From NCBI GenBank assembly GCA_015680685.1, contig MNCI01004759.1, forward strand, positions 7,644-71,643: a DNA stretch of 64,000 nucleotides, given 5' to 3'. The notes beneath the pieces are model-generated. The model did not search any database, was not told the origin of the DNA, and saw nothing but the letters and a program-made list of their open reading frames with translations. Source of the DNA: Gnetum montanum (lineage: Eukaryota > Streptophyta > Gnetopsida > Gnetales > Gnetaceae). Made by a program: the position numbers and the translations under genes. Positions 1-11,529 of the stretch are shown here, one piece after another (position 1 is the stretch's first letter; each line of letters opens with the position of its first letter).

Positions 1-1302
1 TTACATGATGATTCATTTACCCTTGCTAATATAAATTTGTGTTGTGTGTGCAAATGGCGATCATACAACAACAGATTGGATCTGAAGCAAACACTTGGAA
101 TGGAGTAGTGCTAGAAGTAGTAATGCAAGGAGCAAGATCGATAATGTGGTTATGTATGGACAATGAAAGGTGCAATCTTGGTGTTGGCAGTAGCAACACT
201 TCTTTCTGTCTCTTTTTCTCTCAAGTTTCCAAATGAGGCCTGATGTCAATGTAATAAGGTGTTCACCCTTGTTGTCATGAACACTAGTTTTATCAAAGTC
301 TTGTAATGATGATCCATTCACAAGTCATCCCATTAGTTCCATTCAGTCAATAATCCCATACCTTTCCAATATTTTGTAAGGAACTTGAGGATGGGTTTTC
401 ATTCAGTCATGGGGGTATGATGAGACGCGATATCGCATGGGCCGCGATATCGTGTTGTCCCCTACGATATTGCGTACACGATATCATGGTGCATCTTCAT
501 ATCTATAAATAAAAGGTGGCTCTTCTTTGTTTCCTCATCCTAGGCTAGAAGTAGAGAAAATTTTGCAGATTGATCACTCCAGAGATAGAAGATTTTCCAT
601 GTGCCCGCAGTAGGAGTCCTAAAGTTAACGGATCTTTATTCGAGCAACATTGTACTTGAACACAAGTTGTGTATGGAAATAAAGCTAAACTTCCTGGATA
701 AACCTTTCAGTGCATGGAATAGGATTTTATTTAATGTTATTTATTGCTTTCTCTCTAACCCTTATCTCCTAATAACACGAAATGAGTACGAATTGATTAC
801 AAGCATTTAAGGATGTGTACAGATAATCAAGGAATGGATGCTCATCCCACTTAGGCTAGATTAGATTCTCTTACCCTTTCCTCCTAGTTAAGTTCCTCAG
901 TACGGCCACTTCGAGCACATGCATTACGCGTGGTTAGCCCAGCAACGATTAGCATTTGGTAGCCATGGTTGCATCAGTTTAGGGTGTGTACGGTAAGTGG
1001 GAACGGATGCTGACGCTAGGTTAATTTAGACTTAGTTCATTAGTTAGAGTTAGTAATTAGTTTCTCAACCCTTCAACTCAATATCATAGGAGATAAAATC
1101 ATAAAAACTATAAAAATCATATACCTTGAACTTACTTAACCATACACCATGACAACTACAAGTAAGTCTGGAAAGACAACGAATGGTTCACCTTAAGTGT
1201 TCCATGAGGCATGTAGGAACTTAGTCTATGGAGTTTGACCGGATCGTGTGTGCTATGCTCGTATTCATATGGTTGAGTCTAGGGGTACCTCGCCACTCAT
1301 CA
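1..1302 (+). mobile_element. Element a: 3' end of a plus-strand Ty3/gypsy LTR element
   Basis: The first 417 bases match 34020-34605, the tail of element g, and are followed by a complete 3' LTR. The 5' part lies outside the window. The polypurine tract (TCATGGGGGTA) abuts the LTR at 418. The five bases after the LTR, GAGTC at 1303-1307, belong to element b: the matching place in element h reads GAGTCCGTTGGCACC. Element a therefore inserted into b, and GAGTC is probably its target duplication. No coding sequence of a is visible here; like g, it has non-coding sequence where other members carry ORF2. Confidence 0.85.
418..1302 (+). repeat. 3' LTR of element a (885 bp)
   Basis: Starts TGATGAGACGCG and ends CCACTCATCA, the TGATGA/TCATCA inverted ends of this family. 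GATATC-type palindromes start at 429, 446, 466 and 480 (spacing 17, 20, 14). A TATA box (CTATAAATAAAAGG) follows near 501-510. It aligns over its whole length with the LTRs at 30658 and 34606. Confidence 0.9.
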
Positions 1303-1307
1303 GAGTC

Positions 1308-2530
1308 TATGGGCATCATGGATGATTAATGGTTATGAAAAGTTAAGTACAAAAACCCAAAAGTAACTGACTGAGAAACTTGACACATCAAACTAGAACA
1401 TTGAATCAAAACATGAAACCGACAGCAAGGTGAGGTATGAAATGCATAGATGGATGACATAGAGAGTGGAATAGAGTTCCTAATTATAGTCACATGCAAT
1501 CCCTTGTGGATTTTTTGATTAATTAACTTGTTAAGATCCTTTCTTAGTCCAAATCAAAACCAACCACTTTCAGTGACTCCACATTGACATTCTAAGTCAA
1601 GTCCATCCCCTGAGACACAAGAATGCTTCCACAAAACAACCACCATTTCAAATGGAGTGAAGGTAGGACGTGAGAAAGGATCTTAGTTAGAGGAGACAAG
1701 AAAAGTCTCATATCTAGTGCTTGTAGCCCTTTTTATTTGGTCTAAAGAGTGTGCTTTGAATTTCCATATTTTTTTTGAATGGAAACCACACTATGCAAAG
1801 ACCCATGCATTTTTTGCATTTATTTTTTCCAAGGGGTGTGCTTTGAATCCTTACCATTTCATGTCATCTTTTTTTCCTTGTAATGAGGATCAAACCATGC
1901 AAGGACTTATTTGACTTCCTATAATGAAATGAAATAAAATCGTAAGAAGCTTCCCAGAACACTCCTACACACAAGAAAATAGAAAAGCATGAATAATACC
2001 ACATCCCTTTGAAGCCACACCCTATTCAAAATTTTGATTCCATCCAAATTCCAGAAACTACATAAGTTACCAATTTATTAAAGTTGCATTAATGAAGAAA
2101 AGACTGCACACTTCCAAAACAAGGAAAACCATAGAGTATGTGGATGGGTGGATGATGTGGACTCACTACCTATTACATGAAAAGAAACCATGTACCAGCC
2201 ATCAGTAACAATATTCAAATTTAGAAACTAGACATCAACAATCAAATCACAAATGAAGCATACCACCATCAAGTAGTGCATTACCATTGTACCTTCCACC
2301 TTATTAGTAGAAAAAGTAGAGAAACATATCAAACACAAGCAACATAACCATAAAAAAAAGTAAAAGAGTAGACAATAGATATTGAATATATTAACAATGG
2401 TGTAAAAAAAAACTAAGAGAAGACCAATAACCTTCAAATTACAAATATGTAAAACAAAGGAGATGAAAATAAAAGTTGTAAAACAAAAAGGTCAAAAAAT
2501 GAGGAGGCATATAAGGTGTTAGTATGGATG
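1308..2530 (-). repeat. Conserved non-coding block of element b
   Basis: About 1.2 kb without a gene. It is nearly the same as 62127-63340 (element h). It is also recognisable in 41880-43120 (f) and, on the other strand, in 21955-23150 (e1) and 32470-33600 (g). It lies between the integrase end and the ORF2 or 3' LTR region. The 2340-2520 part is A-rich on the plus strand, the counterpart of the sense-strand T-rich tract of other copies. Confidence 0.8.
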
Positions 2531-2546
2531 GCCATCTCCCTGATCA
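2531..2546 (-). other. Second (internal) polypurine tract, element b
   Basis: On the minus strand this reads TGATCAGGGAGATGGC, the decayed form of the ATGGGGGAGATGGCC motif found just after integrase in f, e1, g and h. Confidence 0.5.
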
Positions 2547-2579
2547 CTAACTTGGAAGGAAGGGAGAGATCTAAAAGAT

Positions 2580-3780
2580 TTAGTGTGGTTGTCCATCTGA
2601 CAAGGTGTTTGTTGCATTGGTTTGCTTAGGCTCATGGAAAAGTTTTATTTGTTGAATGTTGACTAGTTGTTTCTTGTCTAGGCTATCAGGTTTGTATATG
2701 ATCATTTCCCTAGATGAAAAAGCCTCATCAATGATGTAAGGTCCTTCCCACAAGGTTTGAAATTTGGTTTGTTGGGGTACATGTGCAGGATTCCAATAGA
2801 GAACCTTGTCTCCTAGTTGAAACTTGACTTTTCTTATTTTGAGATCATGATGTTTCTTATTCAATGCCTTATGAAATTCATTGGATGATAGGACCATTAA
2901 TTGATTCTCATCTAGCAAGTTAAGGTTCATCAATCATTCCTTTTGTGATAGACTTAGATTTAGGTCAAGGTCATAGGCTGTAGAGAGTGTACAGAGCTTT
3001 TATTAGATGGGCAATGTTGGTGGTTTTTCATACACAAGCTCAAAGGAAGAATAACCTATGGGAAGCTTCCATGTGGAGTGATAGGCTTAAAGGGAATCAT
3101 TTAATTTAGTACTCTATTCCCTTTAGTATTTGCTAATGGTATGCGTTAAGATTTTTGTAATCTCTGGATTAGTGACCTCAACTTGACCATTGGCTTGGGG
3201 GTAATATGGTGTTGTGAGTTTATGTTCAACCCCCAAGTGCCACATCAGATTTTGGCAAGTGGAACCTATAAAATGAATTCCATTATCAAAAATTAATGCA
3301 TGAGGTACACCAAAACTATTTATGATGCTTTTTTGTACAAACTAAGCAATAGTGATGGATGTACAGTTGGTGACGGCTTCTGCTTCTACCCACTTGGTAC
3401 AATAGTCAACTACAATTATTATATATGCTTTTCCATTTGATAAAGGTGCAATGGGATCCATAAATTCAATTTCCCAAATATTGAATGGCTCAAGAGGTTG
3501 TATCCATTATTGTGGCCCCTCCATTCGAGCTATCATTCCACCATCACTCTGGCAACGATCACAAGCATAGATAAATTGGTGTGCATCCCTGAAGATGGTT
3601 CGACAATAATACCTTGCCATGAGGATTTTGATGGCCATGCATCTTTGAGAATAATGGACCCCACAAGGACCTTCGTGAGCATCTTGAAGAATGTGTAGTT
3701 GATTAATATCAGGACACACCAACAAACTAGGCCATCAGGATAGATTTTGTAAAGGTTTTCCTTAATTTCCATGAGGTACT
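2580..3780 (-). pseudogene. Integrase remnant of element b
   Basis: Three integrase parts are recognisable across frames. The N-terminal zinc-binding segment (3507-3725) has two histidines in HEGPCGVHYS and a CDRC pair. The core (about 2940-3507) has WEIEFMDP where the family has W-G-I-D-F-M-G-P, so the first catalytic Asp is Glu; it also has LIFDNGIHFI with the second Asp, and YYPQANGQVEVTN, the conserved segment near the catalytic Glu. The C-terminal part (2580-2933) carries KVLYWNPAH and the WEGPY motif of GPY/F-type integrases. Frameshifts and stops separate the parts. In life the enzyme would join element cDNA to host DNA; this copy cannot. Confidence 0.85.
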
Positions 3781-3823
3781 TGACCCGATGAACAAATTGT
3801 TGTTTCCTTCTAGTGTCTAGCCC

Positions 3824-4330
3824 TTATGATACTTCTTGCTTGAGTAGATAAGTAAGGATGGTGTCATACCATTTTGGTTCATCAAGAATTTGTGCATTAA
3901 TAGCACCTGCAAGGAGAGATTTGTTAGAAAATTGATTAGATAAATGGCTCTCTTTCTCTTTGTCATCCCATCCTAGTTGCGATAAGTGATCCACAAATAC
4001 ATTCTCCACACCTTTACGATATACCATTGTGAGATCGAATTCCTGCAAAATCATAATCCATTGTATGACATGGGGGCACATCATTGGTTTGTTCATGAGA
4101 AATCTGATGGCACTAAGATATGTATGCACAAACACTTTGTAGCCAAGCACATAGTACCTAAACTTCTCTAAAGCAAACACCATTGCCATCACCTCTTTCT
4201 ATGTGGTTGTGTAGTTCAATTGTGCACCTACAATGCTCTAGCTTATGTAGTGAATGTAATATGAATGTTTTTGATCATCCATCTACATAAGTACTACCCC
4301 AAAAGCATAATTTTATGCATTGGTCATCAC
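3824..4330 (-). pseudogene. RNase H remnant of element b
   Basis: The reading contains QLNYTT, then MVFALEKFRYYVLGYKVFVH, the usual Ty3/gypsy RNase H block, then RKGVENVFVDHLSQLGWDD, which ends in the conserved DHLS. The expected catalytic TDH is replaced by TYL, so the nuclease would be inactive. It directly follows RT in the minus-strand direction, as expected for a Ty3/gypsy pol. One stop interrupts the start of the domain. Confidence 0.85.
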
Positions 4331-4423
4331 ATGAAACTATCTGGACCAGTCTGGTGCTTGAAGAATGGGAGTTTCAACAAGATTTTGCTTCAATTGTTGA
4401 AATGTTGATTTACATGTAGGGGT

Positions 4424-5218
4424 CTAAAAAAATGATGCATCCTTTTTTGTCAATTCAACCAATGGCTCGGCGATTTTGGAAAAATTCTCAATGAATTGCT
4501 GGTAATGGCCAATATGACCAAGGAATGACCAAACTTCTTTGACTATTTTAGATTGGTAGGTTATTTCTTGGATGACCCTTATTCTCTCAGGGTTCACCTC
4601 AATTCCTACTTTTGAGATGTGATGCCCCAAGATTGTGCCTTCCTAGACCATAAGATGACCCTTTTGCCAATTGAGCTGGAGGTGTGTTTTGACACATCTC
4701 TTCAAAACCTACTCAAGATGGTCTAGGGATTGCTCAAACATAGCTCCATAGGTAGAAAAATCATCCATAAATACTTCTACCCTACTACTGATCTATTGTT
4801 GGAAAATGCTGAGAACTAATCATTGAAATGTGGCTAGGGAATTACATAGACCAAATGGCATTTTCCTGTAAGCAAAAGTCCCCCAAGGACTTATGAAATT
4901 TATCTTTGCCTAGTCCTCTAGTGCAATCTAGATTTGGTTATAGCCACTATAACTATCTAGAAAGCTGTAAAAGTTGTGCCCCGAAATGGTCTCCATTACT
5001 TGGTTGACAAAAGGCAACAAAAAATGATCCTTAAAAGTTTCCATGTTGAGTAGCTGAAAGTCAATGCACACCCACCATTTTCCTTCTTTCTTTGTCATGA
5101 TCACACGTGGGCTGACCCACTCACTATCTATGACAAGGTAAATGAATCCTTCTTTGAGGAGTTGTTCAATCTCCTCTTTGACAATCTGTTTTAACTTTGG
5201 ATTCAAACATTGTTGCAA
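4424..5218 (-). pseudogene. Reverse transcriptase remnant of element b
   Basis: The N-terminal half (4928-5218) has CLNPKLKQIVKEEIEQLLKE, WVCIDFQLLN, KDHFLLPFVNQV and FYSFLDSYSGYNQI, all standard plant Ty3/gypsy RT landmarks. The catalytic FMDD box lies at 4754-4774 (VFMDDFS on the minus strand). The C-terminal part (4424-4630) contains LGHHISKVGIEVNPERI. Most in-frame stops are TAG where related copies have glutamine. The enzyme would have copied element RNA into DNA. Confidence 0.9.
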
Positions 5219-5559
5219 CTATCATTTCAACTTGATGGTGGGATCAATGTATATCTTGTGGTAACATATTCTTGGATCTATCCGAGTGAGCTTGGAATAT
5301 AACCATGCAAAGGTTGGTAACCACTTTTCCACAACTTTTCTCAACTTTTTCTTCTATTCTATAGCAATCTTGGCATTAATAATAATTGACCTCTCATTTT
5401 TTAAAAATACATACTCCATTCCAGTAGGTAGCATCCTCAATTCAAGGGCCTCTTGTTTAAAATTGTCAGGAATTTCTAACTCATCGCAATTAAAATTAGA
5501 GAGCTAGTGATGAACTTGCTCAAGTTTATCTATACTTGCAACATATTCATACATTAGGC

Positions 5560-6190
5560 CCTTACTAGGTTCCATGCATATTGTACTGCTACTAGAATTA
5601 GATGTTAGCCACTAGGTTCCTTCTTGCTTTGTGGTTGCTGCATATAGACATCTCTAGATATCAGCTTCTGGTACACACTACTTGCATGCAGAGATAGATG
5701 TTTGCTTTACTGACCATAACTTCTACACACAATGGCACCCTAAAGTACTGTATGTGACACATGGAACTCTCTTCTTCTTGATCTTTCCAAATTTATTTTC
5801 TTTTGATATTTTCAAGGAAAGATCTATAATGCCGAATTTGACATCAACAGTACTTAGCCATGCCCTTCCCATAATAACTGGAAAGTCCCCCTTGCAGTTC
5901 TCTAGTTTGATTATTAGGAAATCAATGGGATATGACCACCCACAAACAGTGGTGATGATGTCCTTAACCAACCCCAATGAAATAGTGATGGACTAGTTTG
6001 CCAATTCCATCCATATGTTGCTCTTCTTCAAAGGAGGACAGTTCCACATCATGTACATCTCATGTGAGGTTAAATTAACATCAGAACCAGAGTCAAGAAG
6101 AGCCTTAGAAGGCTCATTCCTAGCAGTTTCCATGTAAACTACGGGACTCCTGGGATTAGCTAATTTTCTGGGTAGGTTACCAACTCAAAT
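5560..6190 (-). pseudogene. Aspartic protease region of element b
   Basis: The active-site segment is at 6081-6101 (LLDSGSD, within KALLDSGSDVNL), so the catalytic Asp is kept in the DSG form. Downstream (5723-5977) comes GLVKDIITTVCGWSYPIDFL and FPVIMGRAWLS, the flap and C-terminal landmarks seen also in g, c and f. The protease would release the Gag and Pol proteins. The frame is broken by stops. Confidence 0.82.
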
Positions 6191-6199
6191 CTAATTGGA

Positions 6200-8144
6200 T
6201 ATAGCATGTGTTAGCATTACAGTATGGATTCGAGAGGGATTTTGGTTTGAAGGGAACTCAGATGAAGAGGAAATGGAGGAAGGTGGAGGAGTAGGGTTAC
6301 AAACCACTGATGTTTCTGAGGTCTTTGGTGGACTACAAAGTCAAAATAAAGGTCTTTTCTTTGTTTGTGGTTCAAACCTACTAGATGGGTTAATTGATTG
6401 TAGGTTAACTACCCTAATAGTGTTCCTTTTTTGTGGTTGTGTAAGCAATTTACCCTACATGGATAGAGTAGGCGGTAGTGTGTAGGAGGTGGAGGAATAG
6501 GTTTAGGGATAGGAGGTACATAAGGGTAGTAGGTGGCATCCCTTTTTGGATAGGGTGATTGGTATGTTTTAGGAGGGTAGTGGTGAAGTTGGTAAGCAGC
6601 AACATGACCAAAGGAGTCCTTTGGAGATGAAGGTTTCTGAACATAATAACCATAGGGATCTAGTTACCGGTAAGGGTATTGCTATCTTGGAGGTAGAAAT
6701 GCCCACAATTGTGGTTGCTACCATTGTTGGTATAATTCATGAGGTTGTGAAGAAGTTCCACTTGGATAGTATTGTTGTGGTAGGTGAAACTATCAAGGAT
6801 TTCCTTGTGGATAAAGCAATCTTTTGGGAATTTCCCTTTGTGCAAGTTGTGGATGTAAGGCATACACCCTAGATTCCTACAAGTGTGATACAACTGGACA
6901 ACATCCCTTATGATGTTCATACTGGTAGACATTGCACCCACCATCATCATCTAAATAATTATCTATATCATTCTCAATCATGGCCATTTTACCTTTACAT
7001 TTAGATATGGCACATTCAGCCTCCTTATGCCTCTGGTGCTCATGGTCACCACTTTTCTCCTTGTACTCTTTAGTAATTTTTAGAACAGCATGAAAGCTAT
7101 TGTTCATGGAGTCCCATAAGTGATTAACCTTAGTCATGATTTCTAATTCCAATTTCTAGAATGGAAAGTTTTTTTGATTAACCACGTTATCTTTGGTGAA
7201 TTCATCCTCACTGTTCATATCCAACCTCTTTATTATGCTATCCTTGACGTGTCTAGTTGGAATCCTCATAGCCTCTCCAATATTTAACATGCCATAAGTA
7301 GCAAGTAGAGGTTCATCAAGGCCATGATGGTGGTGTCCATGATGTTCTCTACTAGCCATCCTTTCTTAATGATGGGCCTCTCTGGATTGCCCATGTCTTC
7401 GATCATGACTATCCTAATGGTCCCTTCTATTGTTCTAGTCCCGTCAGTCACCTCCATCATGGTTATTTCTTCTATGGCCATGATCTGAACTAGATGAAGA
7501 AGAAGATGATGATGATGAAAAGGAAGAAGGGGAACTTGCTCCATGTTGATGCCTATCATCCTTTTTTTGATGCTTGTGACCATGATCGTGATCATGATCT
7601 CCTTTATCCCCCTTTTCCTAACTTGCTTCTCTAGATCCATTTTTGTCATTGGATCCATTTTGATCAAAACTTGGATTATGGATTGTGGATTATACATTTC
7701 GGTTGAGGGCTCCTTGAATAAATTCAAAGAGGGGAGAATCACTAAAGAAGTGGTCACCTTCATCAATTGGACTAAGTAGAGGTGAAAAGATGTTTGACCC
7801 CTTACCCTTCAAAAGCTCATGCTGGTGCTCTAGCTGTCAATCGCTTAATCTTTGCACTTTAGTGATATGATAATCCATTGAGTTGGGATTTCACATCTCG
7901 TAGTCTCCATGGAGATGTTGAACCCTATGTTGTACAAGCATTAGCTAGAGCATTGCTGAAACAAATTGATAAAGTCCGCAACATAATTGTTGCCTTCCAT
8001 ATCATGGCACTGCATCAATTCATCTTGATGTAAGATGAAGGTAAAGTCTTGTACATACTCATCGAGATGAGCATATACCACCCAGTATTGTTAAGGCACT
8101 TGAACTGCCCTAGGGAGAGATGGGCTCCTATGAGAAGAAGACAT
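6200..8144 (-). pseudogene. Gag remnant of element b, central core deleted
   Basis: The start is ATG at 8144 (MSSSHRSPSLP), followed by YAHLDEYVQDFTFILHQDEL, which matches the Gag start of f. Around 7156-7260 the reading passes from the segment before the Gag core (MRIPTRHVKDSIIKRLDM) straight to the segment after it. The roughly 130-residue core present in d and f (LFNE.YQTY...CPSH) has been deleted. The zinc knuckle near 6877-6960 reads CNVYQYEHHKGCC; its second Cys is now Tyr. The region 6200-6870 codes the proline-rich Gag tail. Low-complexity ATG/GAT repeats at 7284-7766 give long but meaningless frames. Confidence 0.75.
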
Positions 8145-8295
8145 TTTATGTTAACAAACTTGGAAGTAGTGTGTAGTTAATATCTAATTTAATAATAATA
8201 ATTTTAATTTTTTTTTCATAGGATTTGACTCTTATGGTTCAAACAAAGAGGTTACTAAGTTTTACTAGGTTTAGATAGTGCATGAAAAACTACAG

Positions 8296-8313
8296 TCCCC
8301 AACAACAATGCCA
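8296..8313 (-). other. Primer-binding site of element b (tRNA-Asp type)
   Basis: The plus strand reads TCCCCAACAACAATGCCA, against the plant tRNA-Asp 3' end TCCCCGGCAACGGCGCCA. All five differences are transitions. It sits one base inside the 5' LTR. Confidence 0.8.
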
Positions 8314-8314
8314 A

Positions 8315-9182
8315 TGATGAGTGGAAAGGTATCCCTATGCCCAACCATATGAATCATAAGCATTCAGGTGAAATCTAGTTGAATTTCGTACACTATAATT
8401 ACTAATTACACTAGAGCTAAATAATGTGTGCATGTTGTTCATTTGTTGTCTTCACAATCCCACTTGTGGAATGCAATTATATGGTTAAGTGTGAATTAGA
8501 CATAAGATTTTTATTTTTTTTTGTGTTTTTATGGAATTACTCACCTAGAAAAAGAATAAAAGTAAGAGTGGTTAAAAATAAGAGCAATTAATTATTAAGT
8601 AAGTCTAATCTAGCCTAACACAAGTAACGGTTCCCACTTCCCGGATACATCCTGAACTTTGTGCAAACACTACTAGGCTATCAAACACTAGTCGTTTCTG
8701 AGCTACCGAGTATCACACATATGCTCGAAGGGGTCGTGCTTGTGTAATTTAATGATTTTCTTCATTGATCAAAATGAATTAATGCATAAATAACATTAAT
8801 GTAAATTGCATGAAATAACAATATGTAAATACATAAGAAAGAAAATATCAAGTGCAACAAGGAATGGATCAAAGAGTTCGTCTTTATTATTAACACAATG
8901 GTATGCTCAGGTACATCAATGCTTGAATAAAGATCCATTCATACTTAGACCTCCTACTACAGGCACTTGGAAAATATTCTAACTTTCAAATGGACAAACT
9001 ACAATAGTTTTGCTACTTGACTGCCAAAAACTTACTCCTAATTGTGCACTTGGGCACTGTATTTATAGACTCAAGAGTAACCCTATGATATTGAATGTAC
9101 AATATCACATCTTGGCCCATGATATTGTGTACTTGATATCGTGACCACCTCGATATCAAAGTGATGAAAAACATGATTTATC
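8315..9182 (-). repeat. 5' LTR of element b (868 bp)
   Basis: Plus-strand ends are TGATGAGTGG and GATTTATCA. The palindrome array starts at 9087, 9101, 9121, 9135 and 9152 (spacing 14, 20, 14, 17). A TATA box on the minus strand lies at about 9060-9068. Confidence 0.9.
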
Positions 9183-9853
9183 AATGATGAAATGAAAATA
9201 GTTTCTATGTCTATGTAAAATAGTAAACAAATCTATTCTATCCTAAGGCAATCGATATCTAGTCCTAGTTTACCATACATGCCTTGGATTCATGTAATCA
9301 TCACTAGGATTTCCAAGTCTACTACTACTGGTTGTACCAAGTGATAACACTACTAGGTTATCAGATAACTACACTTATCACTCAAAATCAATCGTATCCA
9401 TACTACTTACTTTTAACATGTAAAATAAAGTTCTTGTAAAGTAAATGATTAACTAGGGAAAACAAGAACAATTATTATAAGTAAACAAAAAGAAAACTAA
9501 GTGGATGTTGTAATGATGATAAGCAATCTCGATCTTTATTGCCATTCATGAACTATGTCCAAGTACAATTCACTCGAGTAAAGGCACTATACAATCACTC
9601 AACACCATACTATGGGCATACAGTTCTAAGCACTATAGACAATTCATGAAAATAAACTAAAAGAGTTTTGCTAGAACTCAATGAAATCTATTGCAGATTC
9701 AATGCACCTAAGTTTTGTATTTTTAGGCTAGCATGCATCCCACGATATCCCATTTTTGATGACCTAGCTCATGCTACGATATCAGATCTACGATATCCTA
9801 ACTACAATATCGGATATATAATATTGTAGCCAAAAAAAAATTTGACTTTATCA
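9183..9853 (-). repeat. 3' LTR remnant of element c
   Basis: It aligns with the 5' LTR at 17345-17785. The remainder was displaced when b inserted at ATGAT. Palindromes (GATATC or one-base variants) start at 9744, 9778, 9792, 9806 and 9820. The minus-strand polypurine tract TTGTGAGGGCA abuts the end at 9853. Confidence 0.85.
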
Positions 9854-10057
9854 TGCCCTCACAATTGACTAGAAACTCATCCTTAAGTTAAAACAAAATA
9901 AGGATGTAGTCCTTTACAAAATTAGGAGGTAGATTTATATGATTGAGTTAACTATATACATAACACTAAATGCTATAATGGTGTTTATAAAAATGGACAC
10001 AAGACATGACAAGAAAAACTTTTAACAAAACCAAAACTTGATGAAGCTCAATGTAGC

Positions 10058-11345
10058 CTATGTAATGGTTGGTGATGGTGGCTCCTCCATTAGTTTCTTT
10101 TCCTTGTCATTAGGGTTTTAAAACTTATATCTATTGAGAAGTGCCTAAAGCTTCACTTCTTTTGTTCAAGGGTCATGTATCCTTCATGCTTATTTTGCAA
10201 TGTGTGATAAAGCTAGTACATCCCATGGATATGATAGCTATGGAAACATTTGATTAGCTTTGATGTACCATGCTACAAACATTCCTTTTTCTTCTTCAAA
10301 TTCCATGGCCATCTTGTGTAACTCTTGATAATTAGATATTCTTTTGTTCAAGTTTTTTGCAACATATTTCTACCCTTCGTAGCTAGCCTTGATTATTTTG
10401 AATTCATAGTTTGCTACATGAAGCTTTTGTAGAGTATCTTTTGGATCTACAAACTCCTTTTCATACAATGCATATGTGGCTACTACTTACAATGCATATG
10501 TGGACATGGGCATAACTATCCAAGATGGTTTGCTAGTCTATATATTGTGCTGATATGGAATTAATCTAGGCTTTCATCATCTAGATTTCTTTCTCATTAA
10601 CTTGTTTATACATGCCCACCTAATTGTGAAAATGTTCCTTGAGCCTCTCATGCTTCTTAGCTTCATTCTACCATACACTAATTTCAATAGTAGATTTTCT
10701 ATCTAATTATGCATAAATTCTCCATTAAATTGATTCTATTTTCTCTTGCTAAGTAGTTCATATCCTAATTGACTCTCATTAGTTATTCCCTCAACTGATG
10801 GATGCTCTCCTTCAAGGTGTTTTTCTACTTATATACATTAGCAACCTGGTGTTATTTGTAGTGAGTTATTTTTTTTCTCCTATGCCACAATGAGTGCCTT
10901 AGCATGCGCATAATTTTACACCTTTGCTACTAAGGCATTCCACATCACTTTCTCCTTTTCATTGTCCATTTGCCTATTTTCCTCCATAAGGCGATTAATT
11001 TGCTCTATTCTAAACTACTCCAGTTGATCATGTGCAACATATTGAGTAGGATGTCTACATTCATCCCTCAAGGTTGAGAACTCTTCCTATAGTCTAAGCA
11101 TTTCATTTTTTACATGCTTTTCCCTAGTTTCTGCCATGAACAACTTACCCTTGGTTACTATTAATTGTGATTGCACTAAAATGACATCACTTGGGATGTT
11201 AAAAAAAGTTGTCATGACTTGCCCAATTTGCAATAGTTGATCTAGCACATCTTTATGATTAGCAGGAGTCATCAAGGTACTAGCTAGCATTTGACATCCC
11301 TAGCTCTAGTTATATCTATTGGTGGCACAACAAGTACATTAAGTA
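10058..11345 (-). pseudogene. ORF2 (accessory, coiled-coil part) of element c
   Basis: It is homologous over its full length to 27325-28638 on the plus strand. Visible segments include LASTLMTPANHKDVLDQLLQ and TFFNIPSDVILVQSQLIVTK (11087-11290), then long heptad-like Lys/Glu/Leu stretches. It ends MEEPPSPTIT-stop at 10058. The N-terminal domain seen in f and e1 is absent or unrecognisable, and a gag fragment lies just upstream. Function unknown; the C-terminal half looks like a coiled coil. Many stops. Confidence 0.65.
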
Positions 11346-11387
11346 AGTCTCTCCTCCACAAGCTTTTTTTTTTCTCTCCTCCACAAT

Positions 11388-11526
11388 CTTCAATGCTATT
11401 ATAAACTTTTCATCAACTGAGTCTCACAATTTGTGTATCTTTGATACAATGTTAATTATAGATTTTTGAATTGGCATACTGTTCTTTTCAATTTCCTATT
11501 CCAAGATTTTTCGCTATTGAACCTTG
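11388..11526 (-). repeat. Gag-derived fragment duplicated beside ORF2 of c
   Basis: It closely matches 15348-15486, which is gag sequence of the same element, in the same orientation. It is an ectopic internal duplication of about 140 bp. Confidence 0.75.
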
Positions 11527-11529
11527 TTG

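Larger units (their letters stand above)
1303..9182 (-). mobile_element. Element b: minus-strand Ty3/gypsy element, 5' LTR to 3' non-coding block
   Basis: In minus-strand order: 5' LTR (9182-8315), tRNA-Asp PBS, gag, protease, RT, RNase H, integrase, second polypurine tract, A/T-rich tract and the conserved non-coding block. The 3' end is cut at 1303 by element a, and b's own 3' LTR is off the left edge. Gag has lost its central core and pol is broken by many stops, so b is dead. Its right edge is followed by ATGAT and then LTR sequence of element c, so b inserted into c. Confidence 0.88.

Noticed and set aside
7284-7766. 160-codon minus-strand frame rich in Met and Ile
   Set aside because: It is an alternative frame of low-complexity GAT/ATG gag sequence with no domain and no homolog in the other copies.
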